From positions 1 to 6,767 of the forward strand of contig CAZIRB010000111.1 of the NCBI GenBank assembly GCA_964541695.1: 6,767 nucleotides of DNA. The letters run 5' to 3'. Source of the stretch: CAZKGE01 sp964541695 (GTDB lineage Bacteria > Bacillota > Clostridia > Christensenellales > CAG-138). The notes beneath the pieces were generated by a model. It had not been told where the DNA came from and made no database searches. It worked only from the letters and a program-made list of their open reading frames with translations. The position numbers were made by a program, and so were the translations under genes. Shown in pieces: positions 5,901-6,767 of the stretch; position 1 is the stretch's first letter; each line of letters begins with the position of its first letter.

Positions 5901-6767
5901 CGGTCCGCGCACGTCGTCCGGCCGCTCCGTAGCCAGGTACAGCGCGGCGCTGAGCGCCGCGACCGTCAGGCTCGGGTCGCCCATCAGGCTCGCTTCCGCG
6001 GCGTAGGCGGCGATAAAGCGCGCCTCGTCGGCGGTCAGTAGATTTGCCGGCACGCGCACGATGGCGTCGAGCAGCGCAAACCGGTCCGCGCCGGATTGGA
6101 AGCGCGCAAGCAGCGGATCGAGGTACGCGCGCGCCTCGCCGGAAGCGCTTGCCGCAAACAGGCTGCCGGCGACGACCTTGAGCGAGTTGACGATGCGGAC
6201 GGCGTGCTTCCTGTTGATCTTGTGGTCCGGCTGCAGCAGCAGGCCGACGTAGCTGTCCCACAGCGCCGCGGACTCGGCGAGCATCTCCGAAAGCGTCGGC
6301 GCGATGGCGGTCTCCGGCGCGTTCTCGGGCAGCTCCTTGCGCGACTTTAGGCCCGCGTTGGCCAGTATGCGGCCCATGAGCTGCCCCGCCTGCCGCCGCA
6401 CGTCGCTCTCCGGATGCATGAGCAGCTCGTACAGGAAGCTGAGCATGTGCAGCTTGTACACGCGCGTCATGTAGGTCAGGTATTCCTCGAGCAGGTTGAG
6501 GTACGTGCGGATGCTGTCGAGGTTCTTCTCGCTGCGCGCGCGCTCGAGCAGCCGCTCGAACGACGCGCTCGCGCTGACGGACTCGATCAGCGCGATGTTT
6601 TGCCGGATCGCCATGCGGCAGATGCCGTCCGCCGCCTCCTTGCCGAACAGCAGCGCGGGGTCGCGCGCTTCGGCCGGCAGCGGTTCGCTGCTCGTTGGGT
6701 CCGGGTTGACGGACAGGTGGATCAAATAATCCTCAAAGTCGCAGAGCTTCTGGTACACGCGGCGGTA
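2922..6767 (-). CDS. Giant multidomain protein: helical repeats, NadD-type nucleotidyltransferase, GNAT-like and phosphoribosyltransferase-like domains (5' partial)
   Basis: The frame is open to the right edge. The GTG at 6758 is probably an internal Val, because the codons before it (Tyr-Arg-Arg) continue the frame and no start is seen. Numbering from it gives 1278 residues to the TGA. Residues 1 to about 575 are alpha-helical and HEAT/armadillo-like, a likely scaffold. Residues 586-775 form a complete nicotinamide/nicotinate-mononucleotide adenylyltransferase-type domain: FFPGTFDPFSSGH (589-601), WSKRTQPKLLRRQ (624-636), LVAGSDVV (679-686) and VSSSRIR (743-749). This fold transfers AMP or CMP to a phosphorylated acceptor. 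Residues 825-945 resemble a GNAT acetyltransferase fold (LLFIDGACC, LLGF), but the acetyl-CoA loop is not recognisable. Residues 990-1145 resemble a type I phosphoribosyltransferase, with the PRPP motif VLLVDDLLHNG (1087-1097), where the usual TGT is replaced by HNG. No signal peptide or membrane segment is visible, so it is probably cytoplasmic. Its stop overlaps the next start by ATGA, implying coupled translation with the dehydrogenase-like protein. Similar large proteins are annotated as cytidylyltransferases in clostridia; the true substrate is unknown. Confidence 0.85.
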   Translation of the reverse strand, partial: YRRVYQKLCDFEDYLIHLSVNPDPTSSEPLPAEARDPALLFGKEAADGICRMAIRQNIALIESVSASASFERLLERARSEKNLDSIRTYLNLLEEYLTYMTRVYKLHMLSFLYELLMHPESDVRRQAGQLMGRILANAGLKSRKELPENAPETAIAPTLSEMLAESAALWDSYVGLLLQPDHKINRKHAVRIVNSLKVVAGSLFAASASGEARAYLDPLLARFQSGADRFALLDAIVRVPANLLTADEARFIAAYAAEASLMGDPSLTVAALSAALYLATERPDDVRGPVTALLDAGRLPQDTAVRYLAGRLAALYHGPAAPVGGGLPADDVSELYLMNLKSAVHWIVKSANIDCLYEHALSCPADAYHVATHLSNLLLVSEHLPVRERAGDALMRLSPMLRVDQRNEIVIDLCRGLETGQQEFSKYVPPCLGFMIRQLPELEREEAISFLEGMVRAGSQRAAGAALSTLGQILVLSEGNGVYDAAENERAIRRITGILLSGLAHFDDGVHRAALSVLCRDVFSCAKVSLVSRRALFLPLCKKLLTLLSEKRGSDITFFNTAAMLNHIYRMIIDCRVELGGLSFELPASVAFFPGTFDPFSSGHKRIVTEILALGFEVYLAVDEFSWSKRTQPKLLRRQIAVMSVADQPDAYLFPDDIPINLANPDDLLRLRALFPDRPLYLVAGSDVVENASAYADKTLPDAANAFDHILFSRSQTEDAPPGRSAKERLTGRVIELTLPTYYEDVSSSRIREHIDKNLEISMLVDPVVEMFIQERGLYLRTPQYKQQLAPITRAISVLDGPDESAAYALRGLPRAFSEKLVATLRTKKGCAALLIEAGRTEASAAVYAHTIDVTRLLGELLDVKRAERVRMRTSGKLLFIDGACCNGADGGAVEELANELLTHSLGSGHTYAVYSRRADDEKLADALTLLGFLPVPESEDVLLCDMRSPLALTCDAFTMIKEPYCSDPDVRACILGTRKALRKSMCGLFPGTLALSFDLERINHVLIQKVQHYNGVLGLPASPRRLGPFMCVPYGAILSDVVVPNTVTKALHVEKVFEPDVKQFAITEDRGYSTLVNQLRVIRSFRRPVLLVDDLLHNGYRMEKLDPLFKQEGIEVKNILVGILSGRGKDLMDVQGRGVDAVYLIPNLRYWFTESLLYPFFGGDSVRDEPANGEHALPSINLIYPYRAPDFIHGSTEAAKRRYSMTALKNAYEILLMLERRHQALTNRSLTLSRLGEALAKPRLPDRGAHMQYDRSVPASAYVLDDIGLLKRLGGGDGEI

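Noticed and set aside
6758..6758. GTG at 6758 as the true start of the giant protein
   Set aside because: The frame continues open to the window edge and no Shine-Dalgarno can be seen in the 9 remaining bases, so the gene is treated as 5' partial.
1..6767. CRISPR array, insertion sequence, integrase or phage genes
   Set aside because: No regularly spaced direct repeats, transposase or recombinase motifs, or attachment-like terminal repeats were seen.

Overview
The window looks like a fragment of a GC-rich Firmicutes (probably clostridial) draft genome or metagenome bin. The reasons are strong GGAGG-type Shine-Dalgarno sites, a near-consensus sigma-A promoter with an extended -10, a class I cyclic-di-GMP riboswitch, clostridial-style multidomain proteins and a run of exactly 100 N (1916-2015), the usual placeholder for a gap of unknown size. 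Lineage below phylum cannot be fixed by eye. All genes seen lie on the minus strand, so the window is best read from right to left.

Right part (2922 to the right edge): one very long gene, open through the window edge. It encodes at least 1278 residues: a long alpha-helical (HEAT/armadillo-like) region, a complete NadD-type nucleotidyltransferase domain, a degenerate GNAT-like acetyltransferase fold and a type I phosphoribosyltransferase-like domain. Its stop overlaps the start of the next gene by 4 bp (ATGA). That gene (2016-2925 visible) encodes a lactate/malate-dehydrogenase-like Rossmann protein that reaches the end of the expected family length just where the assembly gap begins. After the gap, 925-1915 encodes a flavodoxin-fold protein whose C-terminal domain is an NADPH-dependent FMN-reductase type with a cysteine cluster. 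The reading frame stays open across the N run, but whether the two sides are one protein or two cannot be known from this sequence. Together the genes look like one operon with a pyridine-nucleotide/flavin redox theme. The function is unknown, and it is the best candidate here for an undescribed system.

Left part (1-924): an independent transcription unit. An AT-rich upstream region, a TTGACA-17-TATGTT promoter, a c-di-GMP-I riboswitch and a terminator-like stem form a leader of about 255 nt in front of a small secreted protein of 127 aa with a clear signal peptide. A second-messenger-controlled exported protein of unknown family is thus predicted. Downstream lie an 18-bp perfect hairpin, a short 7-bp tandem repeat and, at the edge, a Shine-Dalgarno-like site that may belong to a further minus-strand gene outside the window.
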